A DNA stretch of 64,000 nt from assembly GCA_028622995.1 (NCBI GenBank), contig JAJQJQ010000062.1:1-64000 (forward strand), in the 5' to 3' direction. The notes under the pieces were generated by a model. The model was not told the DNA's origin, did no database searches, and saw only the letters and a program-made list of their open reading frames with translations. The translations under genes and the position numbers were made by a program. Below are positions 12,860 through 25,995 of this stretch, piece by piece (within the stretch, counting starts at the first letter, position 1; each line of letters starts with the position of its first letter). The DNA is from Panagrolaimus kolymaensis. Lineage: Eukaryota > Nematoda > Chromadorea > Rhabditida > Panagrolaimidae.

Positions 12860-12950
12860 AATAGAGGCCATTTTCTTATTCCCTTGCTGTGAGAGATTTG
12901 GTGGCCATTTTTTTATCAACTCGATGGTCTTGATTTTAAAAAAATGTCGA
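12860..12950. repeat. Second diverged satellite monomer fragment
   Basis: The stretch from AATAGAGGCCATTTTC through GAGAGATTTGGTGGCC to GATGGTCTTGATTTT matches about 90 bp of the 150-bp satellite unit and shares the CTTGCTGTGAGAG variant with the copy at 11427. Confidence 0.8.
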
Positions 12951-15052
12951 ATTTTTGAAAAGTTTTGAATTAGAGGCGTAAATAATTTTGTTTCAATAAT
13001 CTCGAACCTAAAAGTATTATTGCTAATCGTCTAGGATGGATTCTGACTTAGAGGCTTTCAGAGTTTTCTAGTCAAAAAAATATATGCAAGATTGAAAATA
13101 AAAAGTTCTGAGATTTTGAATTTTAAGTATCTGCAACATTAAGAAATTTAGCTTTATATATTTAATCGTTGAAACGGATAAGGATCAAGTTGCGTTAAAT
13201 AGCATCTAAACTAGGGTCATTTGATCATAATGTGATAACCAAAATATAGCATTGTTTTGCTTTAAAAAATTTCCAAGCTTTGATTAACACCAAAGTTCAT
13301 AACTTTGAAAAAAAAGGTAATATATTTAATAACTTTAATACAATATGATCTTTTATTTGTGATAGAAAATCTTGCTCGCTTTTATGGATTTTATTTGTTA
13401 CCAACAATTTAATTAATTTAGTTTTCCCTGTTTTGCTTTTTTTATCGTCATTTCATTTCTGCGCACAGATTAATTTTTTCTTTTTTCTATTTACTAATTC
13501 TTAATTTGCATAAATTCTTTGATGAATCTTTATATTTTGATTTTTTTGTTGGTCTTCATTTATCTGTTCTTTGGCTGGGGTAATGGTAAAAAAATTTCGA
13601 TTATTATTAACGACCTTGTTTTCTGTCTTTATTGATTTACTGTCGACTTTTTCTTTGTTTTATCTTTTAGATTTTATTATTTTTTTCACAAAAAAACTTT
13701 ATATATAAACATGCAAGAAAAGTAAAAAACAAAAATTTAAAATCAATCAACAAAAAAAAATATAAACTTGGCAGGTAACAAAAAGAAAGTAATAAGAAAC
13801 TTTGTTTATCATAAATAATATTTAAGCCTAACAAATTTTACATACAAACAAAGAAGAAGAAAAATTATTTTTACCAGAAAAAACATTAAATAATTAAAAG
13901 AATTAAAGAAGAAAAAGAAATGTGATTGCACTTTAATTTAAAAAATTAGAAAAAAATAAAGAATTTTTTAGTTAAAATAAAAAAATGGGCCATAATTAAA
14001 AAAAGGATTTGTGGGTGGCCTCAGGAGCTGCGTGGATACAAAAAAAAACACGCCTCACTGAGCAGAAGTAATTCGTAGTTTAAACAAATTATTTAAACTT
14101 CTGGAGCTAGAAAGACTGCTCGGTAGCGAGACAATAATAATAAAAAAAACACATTTGTTTGTTGGTTTTATACGCACCGCGTATGAAATACAATATTAAA
14201 TAAAAAAATTTAAGATTTTAAGCAACAAAAAATAAAATAATTTTTAAAGAAATATTTGAAAAAATAATTATTAAACAAAATATACAAACAAAAAACATTC
14301 AGGAAAAGAGAAATAAATCTTTTAAAAATCAAAGAAAAAAGAAAAAAACCGAAAGAATTTTTTTTGGGAGAACAAAAGTTATAAAAAAAAAAAAAGAACG
14401 AATTTGGAGCCAATGATTGGTTTTTCAAATTCGAACACTTTTTTTTCATTTTTTGTTACTTAAAAATAGAGCGAAAAATAACCGAGACAAGTTTTTAGAA
14501 AATAAAGTTATAACAACAATAAAAATTTTTTTACTTGAATGGTATTTTAATTATCTATCGAGAAAAAAAAATTATAAATATGTATATATGAGCAGCTTAT
14601 TGCACTTTAGCCCAGCAGGAAAACAAAAAATCAAAACAAAATCATTTAAAAAAAATAGAAAGAAAGGCACACCAGAAAATGAAAAATGGTTTACTTACAA
14701 AAATAAAAAAGAAAAAATGAAAGACATTGAAAGTTTTTTTTGAATGGAATGAATTATATTTTTTTTAGGTTTTAAAAAAATAGGGATGGGGATGGATTAA
14801 AAAGAAAAAGGCTCTACTTTCAAAAATTATAAGGGGTAGTAAATTCGAAAATATTTTATAATTCAATTGGCAGTGAAAAAAAAAACATGAAAGTAGAGGG
14901 AAAGAAACTTTTTCTTTTTAAATCTTGGGCAATGTGGTTTTCGATGGTTGTTGTTGTTAAATAAAAAAAAGAATTTTGTGATGATCCAAATGAGAACAAA
15001 ACTAAGAGAAAAAAAATATATTTAAAAAAATGGCAATGAAAAAAATATTAGA
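12951..15052. other. Repeat-derived and AT-rich spacer with a structured segment
   Basis: At 13095-13150 lies a paralogue of the DNA that flanks the fold-back transposon. At 13200-13325 is the partner of the 9.6-kb repeat. Near 14030-14140 there is locally less AT-rich sequence with complementary segments (AGTTTAAA/TTTAAACT, GAGCAG/CTGCTC). The remainder is poly-A/T-rich, up to the 3' end of the lin-42-like gene. No open frame with protein-like composition is seen. Confidence 0.5.
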
Positions 15053-18000
15053 CTAATTTAAACTTGGCAGAGCATTAAATGGTGAACTACTGGCTGTACT
15101 CGATTGATGATGATGTGGATGATGAGAAAGAGAATGATGATGATGAAGGTATTGATGTTGATGAGAAGGAATTTGTACTTGTTGAAATGTCATTGCTAAT
15201 GCAGCTAATTGATGTTGATGCCTTTCATGTCGTTGTTGTTGTTGTTGGATTTGTTGTACCCGTTGTTGCTGTTGTTGATGATTTTGATTTTGACTTTGTT
15301 GTTGTTGAAAATGTTGGAATGAAATACGTTTTCCACAACCATGGCCTTGTTGTTGCTGCTGTTGTTGTTGTTGGTGGTCATAAGTAGCCATATTTTGTAA
15401 ATGTAATTGTACTATTTTAACATATTCCGTCCATGCTTGTTGATCCAATGGTGTTGGAGGAGGATATGGCAAAGGTGGAATATATCCATTATTATTATTA
15501 TTTGTTGCTGTAGCTGCACCTAACCCTCCAACATGGGTATTCGTTGTTGTTGTTGATGAGATAACTCGATTATTATTATTATTGTTGTTGGTTGATGGAG
15601 GTAAAGGAGCAGTGGAAATTGAATATGCTTGAGGTTCAGATCTTATTCTCGGGGTTTTAGTTGGAGGTTTTTCATCATTTACTGAACTTATCGCTGATGC
15701 AATTCGTTTCATATTCAAACGCTTTTTCCATGTATCTTTACATTCTGCTTCCCATTTACGATTATGTTGTTGCAATAATTCTCGAGTTAATGGAATATTA
15801 TTTGATGAATTTGTTTGTGATTGTTGTTGTTGTGATTCATCCGCCTCTTCGTTGTTACTCGTCGCATGATTTTCTTTCATTCCATCTTTTCCATTTCCAC
15901 CATCTAAATCCAAAAATTTTGTTTGACTTTTAAGCAACCGATGAACATTCTCCAAACAATTTATTTGATTATATGATAAAATTGGAGTGGATTCTTGTAA
16001 AGTTTTTATTTCTTCATGAACTTGTTGCTTTTCTTCTTGAGAAATTACTAAAGTTTCCACAACGTTATCGATATAACTTCGAAGGTTTTGATGTTGTTGT
16101 TGCTGGGGCTGAAGCTGAGATTGTTGTTGTTGAATAAATTCCATTGGCTCTTGTTTAATCATTTTTTCATTCAAAGCCGCCGCCGTGGCTGGCATTTTTG
16201 GTGATTGTTCTTCAGAAATAATAGGTTTAGAAATAAATGAATGAATAAAATTATCTAATTCTCGAAATCTTTCTGATGGAATTAAAACGGAATCAGATAA
16301 TTTTGTGGATTCGGGTGAAAATGCATTCGCTGTGATTATTTGATGATTTATACAATGTCTTCCCACTATCATTTCAATTGATTTTGTCCATGGATTTACA
16401 AATGCTGACCATTCTGATGACACAGGGATTACTGTACCATTGTAGGATACCAAGCGAAGATTTGGAGTGGAAACAACTCGGCCACTTGTTGCATGAACTA
16501 AAAAAAAGAGGGAAATGAAAGATAATAATTTTTGCTTCCAAAAAAATAAAATTAAAATTCCTGAATTTTTAAGTAAAAATCTTTAAAAAGGGTTTTTGGA
16601 TTCAAACGTTTTGATTTTTTTAAAAGTTTTTTACTCAAATGAAAAGGTAAAAAAATTACTTACGTTGTCGATGAGCTTGTTGAATAATCGATACATCATC
16701 AGCATGAATAAAAGTAAATAATGATTTACCAGTTATTTCACTTGGAAAATGTCCCAAATATGGTATCGACCTGCAAAAAAAATTAATAAAATCATTAACA
16801 AATTTTTTTAATTTAAAATAAAAATTTAAATGGCAGGCGAAACCAAAAACAATAAATAAATATTTTCGAAGTAAAATTTTTTTTGTTATAAATTATTTAT
16901 TCTTAATGACTCAAGCTTTTTTGGGGCATTTAATTATTAAGTATATTAATAATTATCGTTTGATTTTATTACAGAAAAATATCCTCTGTATAATTATTAA
17001 ATTATTAAATATTCTAATAAGTAAAATGAAAAAGGAAATTAAATGCGCGAGAATTCATATATGGAGGGAAGGGAGTGTGGCTACGAGACAAGTACACAAT
17101 GGCACTACGTCAGAGCAATAATACCAGCACCAACCAACAACGACAAACAAACAAATAAATAATAATACTAACTAACTACTACGAGACTATATATATATAA
17201 GTGCAAAAATGCGTACGTGGTACACAACAACCACCATCCATCCTCCTATGAAAATGAATGAGAGCTATATATATTTCCTTCCTGTTGATGACTCTCTTTT
17301 GCTTTTGATTGACCACGAAGATGGATGGATGGGATAGACGACGACATCAAATAAATTAAAAAAACTAGAGTGTGAGAAAAGAAAAAATATGCGGGGATGT
17401 CCTCCTCCTTTCTTTCTTTCGCGTCACCGCTGCCCGCCACCGCGATGCGCTGAATCGACGAAGATTGTTGTCGTCGTCGCCTCTTTTTTTGTTGTTGAAT
17501 GAATTATTTTTGGGTGGCACGAAACAAACCAAAGACAAAAAAAGAGAGTACATATAAATGGTGGAGGGTGGTAGAGAATGGTCAAAAGCGGAAAGAAAGC
17601 ATTAAAAAAAGGGAAGAGAAGAAGAAAAGGTCAGTAGGTCAAAAATTGCCCTAATTTATGTATACTAAATTTTTTTTTATTAAAGTGTTACAAGGTGGCT
17701 GGTGGCGATTTTGGAATTGGGTGCAATGCAAGTAAAAGGTCAGAAAATGACGTAAAAAATTAACTTAAAAATCTTGCAAATTTTAAGATTTATTTTTCTT
17801 CCAGAAAAAATTATTTTTTGGTCTTCAAAAAAAGATAGAACTCAATTTTTGACAACCTTGATTACTATCAATTTTCTTAGTCTTTTAAAGGCAAATTTTT
17901 TAAAATAATTTATTTAAAAAACTTACGCTGAATCCAAATATATTAAAGCACACGAAGCATTATGTCGAGTTGTAAATATTGTGGTTGCAGAAGAATTAGA

Positions 18001-21000
18001 AGACGAATTTTTAAAAGCTGATTCCAAACATAATATTTGAATTTGTGCCGAACAAATTGATGGGTTTTTAGAATTCGGTGTAAATTCACATAGCAATTCA
18101 AAAGGTCGAATTATTTCATCACATTTCAGTCTGGCATACATGCGCCTTTTAGAAAGTCCACAAAATGCATTTAATAATAATGTTTGGGCTCCTTTACCTT
18201 GCAATAATTCCAATAAATTTAAATCCTTTTTTAATATTCCATAAAAATTTGGTAAATCTGTTGTAATTAAATTTTGATCATTTTGTGATGACCATAAATT
18301 AGTTATAATTCCATCAGGTAAACTTAAATTCACTGTTCCCCATAATCGATCGGATGTTGCTGTTGCTGCTGTTGCCCCGGATGTTGGTGGTAATAAACTT
18401 AATAAAGTTGTTGTTGTTTCTGAGGATGGTGAACCTTGTGATTGTTGGTGGTTTTGTCGATTTTCTATCGATGAAGATGATGTGGAAGTGGAAGTTGTGG
18501 ATGGTGATGGTGGAGCTGAGGAGGATACATCATCACTTCTTATTGTTGTTATTGGTGATGGCGTTGATGTTAATATTGGCATTGAATTAATATTTTCATT
18601 AATAATATAATTATTTTTATTCTTTGTTTTTAACCATTTAGATTTTGATGATTTTGTTGTCGTTGATGTTAATGTGGCAGTTGTGGATGAAGGAGGGTTT
18701 GAAAAATCGTTTATCTGCAAAAAAAAATATTTAAAAATGAGAAAATGCAACAACAAAAAATTATGGGAAACAAGCAATCACGACAATTTTTTTGGGATCT
18801 TGGAAAAAATAATAGTATTTTTGTTTTAAATTTACTAACTATCACTGACAGTTTAATGGGAATTTGTGAATAAAAATTTAAAAGAAAATCGTATATAAAA
18901 ATTTTATGAAAAAAAGATAGTAATTTAAAAATAGGGAATTATCGTTTAAAAATGGTAACTATCATTTTGTCGATTCTAAATTTTTTTATGCAAATTATTT
19001 TTCATTGATATCAAGAAACAAAAAACGAGAGTCTATTTTTTTAGGAAGCAGAGCAAACTAATTCCAACCAAAATAATAATAATTTTAAAGATACATCGAG
19101 AAAAAAAATTCTTAAATAGTAATGGTCACTCAACTACCCTCATTTTTATTTACCTACCATCCCGTAGAAAGTTTATTACTACTAATACTACAACAACCCA
19201 ACAACCAACCTACAACAACTATTTTTAATTCATATTTTTGCTCAAAATAATAAAACTAACTTTATTTTATTTGACTTCATTTTCTCCATCCACTCACTAC
19301 TCTCTTTTATTTCTATTATATTTTTTCTTCTCTTCACTGACTGACTAAAAAAAGGGCGGTACTTAATTGAAGAAAGGCGACGGCGGGTGGAGGCAGCGCA
19401 AGTCGCCACCGGTCAGTGGTCAGCACGAATCGTCTCCATTTTATAGTTTCGTCGTCGTTGTTGTTATTCGTTCGTTCCTCTTTTTTTGGACTCGGCTTTG
19501 GCTTTGGCTCTCTCGCTTGCTTGCTTATTTTTAGGTTAAAAAATTTTTAAAAAAAAGGCGGCGCTGAAAAATGAGGAGGTCTTCATCGTGTTGTAAAAAT
19601 TTAAAATTTTAGCGAACGAAAAAAAGCTAGCAGCGGCGGTGGAGCAACCAACAACCACGGGTACAACAATTTTGTACACCACGTAAAAAAAAGAATTTTT
19701 TTTTGCGTGTGGTCTCAATTTAAAAACAAATTTTTTACTTTTTAAAAAAAAAAAGAAACACAAACGAAAAATGCACTTTTAATACTCCTCTCTTTCCTTG
19801 GGGTGAAAATGAAACACTTTTTTTCTCGAAAAGATGAAAGTCAGCAGCTTTTTTTTAAATTTGTGCCCACAAGTGGCTTGCTTGCATTTGCTCATTTGAT
19901 TGAACAACATTCGCTTGCTTGTCTTGTCATCTCATCAATGGCACGAAGAAAAGAAAAAAATGTGGGACATTTTTAAAGAAAAAAGAAAAAAAGAAGCTTT
20001 ATATTATTTTTGGCACATTCCTTCTTCGTGTATGTAAGAGCAAGAAACACAAAGTGGCACAAAAAGTAAAAAAAAAAAATGAATGTGTATTAAAAAAATT
20101 TTAGTTTTAAGAAGCTAAAATATGGTATAAGACTAGACTATTCCTGAATTTAAAAAAAAGCATGAGAGAAGCTTAAAGATGATCCAGCCGCCATATAAGA
20201 AAATTAAGTAATGAAAAATACGGTATGTATTTTTCCGGTATCAAAAAGATACAATTTTTGTTACCAAAAAAATTCTTGTTTGCCATAAAAAAAATTAGAG
20301 TAACAAAAAAGAAAGAAAACGGTTGAATCTTTGTCACTTTTTTCTTAATTATTTTTTTTCTCATTGAATCAGTTATTTATTTCCCAAACTTTTTAACTAC
20401 AACAAAAAGAAAGAAAATAAGAGTCGTTAGCTTTTTTTACAATCATAAACCTTTTTTTTACCGTATCTTTTTTTTGCATATGTTTTTAATGCCATACCTT
20501 TTCATTTTCTTCTCTCATTAAGCACAAAAACGGAAAAATTTTGGTTCAAAACCGTGCCATCCTTTTCTTTTCTTTTTTCTTCCTTTATTTTTCCTGGATA
20601 GGCACATTACCCAAAAACAAGGGCAAATGTCTTCTACTATGACGATGACAAATAACAACAACAACTATATAAACACCCAAAAAAGAGAAGAGAGAAAAAG
20701 AGAAGAGAAGGAGAATAAAATGTTTTGGGTCAAGAAGGTGCAGGATGGCACCGGCACCGTTCTCGCTGCTCTCATTCGGTCAAATTTTTTTTTCGTTTTC
20801 ATTCGCGGTCACTATTCGGTCGTCGCTGACTTGCTGGCTCGCTTGCATCCCTTTTTTAAATATCTCTTTCTCTTTTGGGTTTTAGGTTGACGAAGACGAA
20901 AAAAGAGAAGAAGAAAAAAATAACCGCGAAAGCCAACAGCAAAAAAAAAATCAAAGTTGCGACGAACGACGAAAACCATCATCATCGCCTTCGCTCGCCG

Positions 21001-22488
21001 CCGTTGTCCGTGGAGGTAGTATTTTTTTTTTTCGGGGGTAACGAAAACGAGACACAGACTTTTTTTTTTGACTGACTTCCATCTCCATCCACAGCGGTTG
21101 TGGTGGCGAATGACTCTTACCCCCTCACTTTTTTATTTATTAATCAGACGACGACCACAAGTATTTAACATTTAAAAAAAAAATGAACCTTCTCTCTTTT
21201 TTTGTTTGAGTGTTCTTCGTTCAACGAAGAAAAAAAAAGTGAAGGAAAAAAATAAAATAAATTTTTTTAAGCTGCAAGGAAGAAAAAAAAACCAGTGTTC
21301 AAAAAAAAAATAAAGGAAGAAAGAACGAAAAATTTGAATTTGAAATTTTTGAAAAAAAAAATGATAGTTTAGTTCCGCGAATTCCAAAAAAAGAGATAAA
21401 GAAAGTAAGAAAAAACTTACCAGCTGGATAGCCCTTTCAAGCGCATCAAAAGTTGACATATGTTTTAGTTGTTGTGGCTTTTGGAAAGTTAAATTTATAT
21501 TATTTGAATCATCACCATGAGTTGTTGTTGTTGTTTGAAGAATATGGGTATCATAATTTATGAGAGATTTTTTTAATTTTCGAATATAATGCTGAAACAA
21601 AAAAGAAATAAATTAAAATTAAATTTAGGTTAATTTGAATTTATTTTAAAACGCAAAATTTAAAGTTTTATTAGAGAAATCTTTGAAATTTTTTTTTATT
21701 TTCAATTCTAAATTTAGATTTTCTTTTCTTTTTTCTCAAACACACAAAAATAATTGACTCAGCTTTAAGCTATCCATCCATTTTTATTTTCTCAAAGGTG
21801 TGAAATATTTTTTTCTTGTTGCTGTTGCTATTTTTAGTCAATCGTGTCCTTTTTTTTTAAAGTCGTCCCTCTTCGAAGTGAAACAATAATTAGCTGCAGA
21901 AAAACACAGAGATTTTTTAAAAGTTATGTGTTTGAAGTGCTTTAAAAAAATGGACACCAACAAATTTTTGTACGTTCATTTCAGTGCAAACAGAAAAAAT
22001 GCAATGAAAAAATTTTTTTAAGCGGCAAAAAAAATAAAATTAAAGTTTTTGCTTGAATGAATGAAACCGAAAAAAATTAGGATAAAAAATAACTGGTTTG
22101 TTGTTTGATTATGGATTTTTTGAAGCACAAAAATAAAAATAAAATTTTTTGAAAAACTTTGTGGTTTGAAAAATTTACTTTAAAAAAACACAAATAAATG
22201 ATAGTAACTTTGGAAGAAAAATTAATTGAAAATTTGATTTACTCTCATTTTTTGATAGTAATCAAAACATATCAATTTTTGAAGCAAACTAATTACTGTC
22301 TTTTTAAAATTATTTAAATTTTTTTGCTTTTTAAGTATTTTTGAAAGACTTACTTGTAATCTTCGTTTTCGTAAACCATTCAGCGAAGATCTTTGTGAAG
22401 ATGCTGTTGATGGAAATTTATTAGGTAAATTTGCCATTGATATTTGTCCAGTCGTACCCGTTTCATTAATATTTGATAATGGCGCCAT
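15053..22488 (-). CDS. lin-42: LIN-42/PERIOD family protein (PAS domains)
   Basis: Five exons, minus strand: 22488-22354, 21591-21421, 18714-17927, 16770-16664 and 16497-15053 (stop TAG). All have GT-AG borders and sum to 882 codons. Exon 3 holds a PAS-A-like region. The end of exon 3 plus exons 4 and 5 give the hallmark PERIOD PAS-B block: FTTRHNASC, DSASIPYLGHFP, FIHADDV and SSEWSAFVNPW. Exon 1 has a basic segment (LRKRRLQ). The C-terminal 300 residues are glutamine/histidine rich (CAA repeats). In C. elegans LIN-42 is the PERIOD homologue that times larval development and represses heterochronic microRNA expression; that role here is inferred from family. A 2.7-kb intron (18715-21420) is much longer than others in the window and may hold regulatory DNA or alternative starts. 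Further 5' exons are possible. I did not recognise the SYQ/LT motifs. Confidence 0.9.
18715..21420 (-). other. Large intron of the lin-42-like gene
   Basis: This 2.7-kb intron has poly-A/T tracts and a GC-richer patch near 19370-19470 (GGCGACGGCGGGTGGAGG and onwards). Short open frames here are lysine- or phenylalanine-rich artefacts of homopolymer tracts. Its size and the GC-rich patch would suit an internal promoter, but no specific site can be shown. Confidence 0.5.
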
Positions 22489-25400
22489 TAAATATATAAA
22501 TAATTAATAAATTGAATCACCAAATATCACACCAGTATTATAAACTTAAAACGCAAAAATTTGGATTTAATTAAAATTCAAATATCAAAATTCAAATAAA
22601 TTATTCTACCAAAAATTTATTAAAAAACAAAAAAGGACACGATAGAACAAAACACGGAATATAGGATTTTTATATCAAAAAAAAGTTAGGGTCAAAAAAT
22701 AATTAAAATTAACAAAACTATTTTTAAAATCAAACCGATCGAATTTTTTTTTCAAAAAAAAATAACTTTAATGATAGAAACGAACCACCACAACCATCAT
22801 TGACGAGAGAGCAAAAGCAAAAAAAAATTTACGTATAAAAATGATAAAACTGATTTTTTTTTGTCTTGTCGTCGTCGACGTCGTCGTCAAGTGTCAGCAA
22901 AATTACTCTTGCCTTTAATTTTTCTTTTCTTTTCGCTCATCATTTTTCAAAACCCCACCACCTAAAAAAGAAAAAAAAAGGAGAGCAAAGCAAAAATAAG
23001 AGAGATGAGAAGATTCGTGTCTGATAGGCGGAGCTCCTCCTCATCGTCGCCTGCTTTTTTAAAAAAATTTTTTTCTTCGCAAACCTCTGCGAAATAAACA
23101 TTTATTTTTTTTCTTCTTCTGTGGTTGTTGGGTTTTTCGCTCACTTCTCTCTTCTTCTGTATTTATTTCTCAGTTCAAAAAAAAGGAATATATATATTTT
23201 TCTTTTTTGGGTTGGTACTTGTCAGCACGGCGACCCGGGTCAAACACCCGATAAAGAGAGAAAAGGAGAAAAGTGAGCCGCCGCCGCCGTCGCGCATTAC
23301 AAAATGAATGTCCTCAATTTTATTTTATTTTTCACTATGTCGCAGCCACCACACTAGCCAGCCAGTCAGTCAGTCAGTCAGTCGACGACGACATCTCTTT
23401 TGCTTTGGATTTTGGATGTTCGTTGTTTTTGGTTTGGTGCGTCTCTTTCTTTCCTTCTTCTACGAGATGCGACCGTTCGTTCGACTGGTTGGTTGCTTAC
23501 TTTTTATTTATTTTTTTTATTACGGCTGGCACAACGCCGAACCCGCGACCCGTTTATTTTCTCCTTCTTTTTTTTTTTTTAAATAAATTTTTATTTTTAT
23601 TTTTAAAAGCGGAGCAATGTCGCGACATCACCACGAACACGAACACGAAGAGAAAGAAAGACAGAAAAATAAAGTTACTACCAGCCGCCGCAAGCAATCA
23701 AGCCAATATTTAAAAAAAATTTATATCGCAAACCTTAGCGAAATTTATTTATATATTTTTTCTACGACCAAACAGAAAAATTCAAGCCAAAAAAATTTTT
23801 TTTTGATTCTGCAAAAACGTGAAAAATTTTAAATTCGAAAAAAATGAAACGTAGTAGCAGACGATGATGAAAATAAAAAAAAGAGGGAGCGAATGGTAGC
23901 GTCTTGTACGATATAATAGTGAAAAAATGAAATTTTCTTATTTTTATTTTTATTTTCGAACAACCAACAAAAAAAGATGAGAGGAGCATTGTATTTATTT
24001 TGTTTCGGTGAAAAAAAAGAAGCTTTTAAAATTTAATAAAAAAAAATGAAAACAATAGGGTTTTGCAATAATAAAAAAAGGTAGCGAAGACAAAAAAAAA
24101 ATCATCGACAACAAATTTACTTAGTTTATGGTTTCCATTTTAAAAAAGGCGATCTTTGAAAACTGTAAAAATTTCAAGGATAAAAAATGGCAGAGAATTA
24201 ATACAGTAGATTTGAAAAATAATGAAGCCAAATTCTTTGTCTTAAAATTTATGGTCTCCAAAGACTTTTGAAATAAAAAAAAAATACGGTAAATTTTTTT
24301 TTTCATTCACCAAGAAATTAAAATTATTTTTAATTCCCTTTGAATTTTGTTTATTTGTAAAAAGGTTAATAAACCAAAAAAATTATAAAATTGCCTTCGA
24401 TCCGAATACTTTAAAAAAAATAACAAAAAATTTACAATAAAAAAATTGCTTTGTGGTTGCTATTTTTATTTTACAGATTTTTCTTTATGATTCTCAAAAT
24501 TTTTGCATACATAAAAAGTTTCGGTTTACCCAACAAAAAATACAGATGTTAAACTTTCATATTCCCAAAAATTTGTTATTTTGAAGCAGCTACTAATAAA
24601 GTCATAATTAACAACAACAAAAAAAATAAGTCAAAGTTTTAAAAATGTGAAACAACAAAACAAAAAATATACTAAACAAAGATCGTAAAAAAATGTCAAG
24701 GACCATCATCGATCGTTCAAAGTAAAAAAAAATAAAAGAAGAATGGAAACAAAGAAACATAAAAGCGTTCAGAAAATTAGAATTTTTTTAAACCAATTAA
24801 TTAAATGGGGCACGAAATTTTAATTTACTTTTTAAAAATATTTATGTATTTGCAAAAAAAAAAGTGAGATAGAAATGAAAAAAAAATGTTAGAATTTTTA
24901 TCAAAACTTTTCAACCTAAAAATTCCAAGAAAATATTTTTCTTTGGTTTTCTAGCCCATTATTTTGATTCATTTTTTTTATTTTTAAGGTTGATATATTT
25001 AAACTTTGGCTGAACCAACTAAATTCGACGTCTAATACGTTCTTAAAAGGTTCGTATTAAATTCAAGCCCATTCATTTGTGGCTAATGAATTTAAAATTC
25101 ATAAATTTTGGAACGCCTTTGCTTTTTAGCAAAGGCAAATAATAAACTTTTCAATCTTCTTCATTTTGGTTGAAATTATGATTTGAAATCTTAGAGATTC
25201 ACGATAATATTTTTCTTTTTGGCGAGCCTGAAACTACCATAAATAAAACCTTTTTTGTATTAATTTATGCAAATTTTATCTTCCTCCACCATATTACTAT
25301 GATCTTTGAATAAATGTGTGTTTCAACTAAAATTGCAACAACAAAACTCTTTTTCATTGCTACTTTTTTTGTAAACTTCCTCATTGACTAACCAACCACT

Positions 25401-25696
25401 ACTCTTTTTCTTGAACAAAAGAAAAAAAAAATAAAGAAAGGAAGGAAGTAATGTCTCATATTTTACACGTATATCGCAATTTGAATGAAAATGAATACAA
25501 CAAACACACTTTTCTCTTTCGTTTTTGTAAATACAAACATATTTCTTTATTTAAATTTTTTTAAAAACTGTAAATTTTGTCGCCATTATGTCTATCGTTA
25601 TAAAAAGCATCATCGTTATTAGTAGGTAGCAGCCCTCAAGCGATAAAAGCGAGGGAGGAAGTCAAAGTCGCAGACACAGACACCCGCTACCACCCA
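22489..25696. other. Upstream region of lin-42, low complexity
   Basis: No convincing gene is visible. The region has long A/T tracts, a (CAGT)n run at about 23362-23382, and a perfect small hairpin GCCTTTGC-TTTTTA-GCAAAGGC at about 25110-25131. It probably contains the promoter of the minus-strand lin-42 gene. Confidence 0.5.
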
Positions 25697-25704
25697 TTTG
25701 CGAC

Positions 25705-25987
25705 TAGGGTTCCTGTACCCCCCCGTTTTCCGAAAAAACCGGGGATCGGGGATAAAAACGGGGACAAAATTTCGCGGGGACGGGTACGGGGACGGGGATT
25801 CGGGGACGGGTATTTCGGGTATCCCCGTCCCCGTGGAAGGAGGTCGACCCTACTATCATCCATTTTTTTTCGGGGAGTAATTTCTTCGGAGACGGGGATG
25901 ATGACGGGGACAAAACTTCGCGGGGACGGGTATTCGGGGACGGGTATTCGGGTATCCCCGTCCCCGCGGGGGGGTACCGGAACCCTA
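25705..25987. mobile_element. GC-rich hAT-like MITE with 8-bp target duplication
   Basis: The element begins TAGGGTTCCTGTACCCCCC and ends GGGGGGTACCGGAACCCTA, an inverted repeat of about 20 bp with one mismatch. It is flanked on both sides by TTTGCGAC (25697-25704 and 25988-25995), an 8-bp target duplication as made by hAT transposases. The interior is built from GGGGACGGG/CGGGGAC repeats on one strand with CCCCGTCCCCG segments, and is far more GC-rich than its surroundings. It has no transposase. Open frames across it are repeat artefacts. Confidence 0.9.
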
Positions 25988-25995
25988 TTTGCGAC

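Noticed and set aside
15079..15387. Plus-strand frame rich in Val and Asp opposite the lin-42 last exon
   Set aside because: It is the antisense of the CAA/CAC polyQ/His region; composition follows from GTTGTT repeats.
20627..21075. Lysine-rich frames in the large lin-42 intron
   Set aside because: Homopolymer-driven composition, and they lie on the strand opposite the gene without splice context.
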